A DNA stretch of 5,015 nucleotides from positions 1 to 5,015 of the forward strand of contig JBGOTQ010000475.1 of NCBI GenBank assembly GCA_041476565.1, given 5' to 3'. Of this stretch, positions 4,261 through 5,015 are shown one piece after another. The position numbers were made by a program, and so were the translations under genes. This DNA is from DATKMG01 sp041476565. GTDB lineage: Bacteria > Acidobacteriota > Terriglobia > Versatilivoradales > Versatilivoraceae. The notes under the pieces are model-generated. The model worked only from the letters and a program-made list of their open reading frames with translations, had not been told where the DNA came from and made no database searches. The stretch's first letter is position 1, and each line of letters starts with the position of its first letter.

Positions 4261-5015
4261 TTAGGCCATGTTTCCGCCCTTTCCGGGCCAAAATACTTTT
4301 TGCTTCAAATCCATGGCCCGATTGGCATAAATGACGGCTCTAGAATCAGCCACGCCAATATCCACGTTCACGATGGGGTTCTTCCCTTCCCGAATGCACT
4401 GGAAGAAATAATCTTCCTCAACCGCTATCGCATCTCGGTCCTTTTCAACTTCGAGGACTCCCATCTCCGTCAGCCACTTCTTGGCATACATGATTTCCTT
4501 CTCGATGAAGCCGGGATTCTGTTTGGATCCCAAAGGTGTGATGGGGAATCCAAGCTTTCCGCCCCATTTTTTCAGGGTAGCTCCTGCCCACTTCTTCGGT
4601 TCTTGATCACTTGGAGTTCTAGCCAGGCTGGTGGGGGCGTCGGGGGCTTTTTGTTCGGGATAGAAGGTGGCACTTGCGGTGTTGAGCCCCAGGGTAATCT
4701 CAATGGAGCCTTCATCTCCAATAATCGACTCTGAGAAATCCAGGTGGGCGTTATTGCAAATAGATGTAAAAACGAACTTCCGTCCTCTTGAGTATTCAAA
4801 GATTACCGAGACATTGTCAAAGATGTCCCGATCGTCCTTCCAATAATCCAGACCTCCAACTCCTACCACCGATACCGGTTCCGACCGATAAGCCCAGTTG
4901 GCAACGTCGACCTGGTGAGAACCGAGTTCTGCCATTAAGCCGCCTGAATATTCCCTGTAGAGGCGCCAGTTGAGAATTCGGTTAAAAGCGGGGTCTTTGA
5001 TGGGATTTCGCCAAC
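4261..5015 (-). CDS. Gfo/Idh/MocA-family oxidoreductase, N-terminal part outside the window
   Basis: This is the C-terminal portion of an NAD(P)-dependent oxidoreductase of the Gfo/Idh/MocA family, which typically acts on sugars, inositols or related polyols. The first complete codon in the window is at 5013. The frame stays open across the ATG at 4935, and the residues before it (ending NWRLYREYSGGL) are part of the conserved family block, so 4935 is not the start. The block continues MAELGSHQVDVANW; its histidine (codon at 4915-4917) matches the conserved active-site position. The C-terminal substrate/dimer domain follows: DNVSVIFEYSRG, then SESIIGDEGSIEIT, and near the end FQCIREGKNPIVNVDIGVADSRAVIYANRAM. 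A Pro/Lys-rich insertion of about 60 residues lies between. The Rossmann domain and EKP motif would be off the right edge, so the cofactor site and any Tat signal cannot be judged. The substrate is unknown. Confidence 0.92.
   Translation of the reverse strand, partial: WRNPIKDPAFNRILNWRLYREYSGGLMAELGSHQVDVANWAYRSEPVSVVGVGGLDYWKDDRDIFDNVSVIFEYSRGRKFVFTSICNNAHLDFSESIIGDEGSIEITLGLNTASATFYPEQKAPDAPTSLARTPSDQEPKKWAGATLKKWGGKLGFPITPLGSKQNPGFIEKEIMYAKKWLTEMGVLEVEKDRDAIAVEEDYFFQCIREGKNPIVNVDIGVADSRAVIYANRAMDLKQKVFWPGKGGNMA

Noticed and set aside
4147..4734. A 195-codon plus-strand frame
   Set aside because: Most of it is antisense to the oxidoreductase gene, and it shows no family features.

Overview
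The window reads as a piece of a bacterial chromosome with moderate GC content. The mix is a DDE integrase-type transposase, an HU protein, a Tat-targeted TIM-barrel protein and a Gfo/Idh/MocA oxidoreductase with a WRLYREYSGGLMAELGSH core. That mix suits Acidobacteriota or a related soil or metagenome lineage. This is inference from protein style only; there is no rRNA or marker gene to settle it.

Layout from left to right. Bases 1-974 hold the 3' part of a plus-strand insertion-sequence transposase whose true start lies off the left edge. Bases 975-1206 contain no gene, only a repeat-like palindrome and a short direct repeat. On the minus strand, an HU-family gene (1207-1485) has a clear ribosome-binding site and a promoter with an A-rich upstream tract. 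Upstream of it, in the same orientation, is an unrecognised acidic, helix-rich 160-residue protein (1632-2114). Bases 2115-2379 are a divergent intergenic region carrying a 20-bp imperfect palindrome with outward-facing -35-like hexamers. Next comes a plus-strand 110-codon frame (2380-2712). Its first ~40 codons look like the N-terminal cysteine cluster of the AmrS-type radical SAM protein (AmmeMemoRadiSam system), and the rest does not match, so it is probably a gene remnant.

Bases 2713-2938 are a hairpin-rich control region. It ends in a near-consensus promoter (TTGACA, 17 bp, TATAAC) and a strong Shine-Dalgarno for a Tat-signal TIM-barrel protein (2939-3940). A 320-base gap with a weak terminator candidate follows. 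The last gene is the C-terminal part of a Gfo/Idh/MocA-type oxidoreductase on the minus strand, running off the right edge. It is tail-to-tail with the TIM-barrel gene.

No multi-gene system is evident. HU is housekeeping and the transposase is mobile-element cargo. The TIM-barrel protein and the oxidoreductase could both belong to carbohydrate metabolism, but they are convergent and not an operon. The points most worth checking are the truncated AmrS-like gene, the inverted repeats before the TIM-barrel promoter, the very short predicted leader of that gene, and the two uncharacterised proteins.
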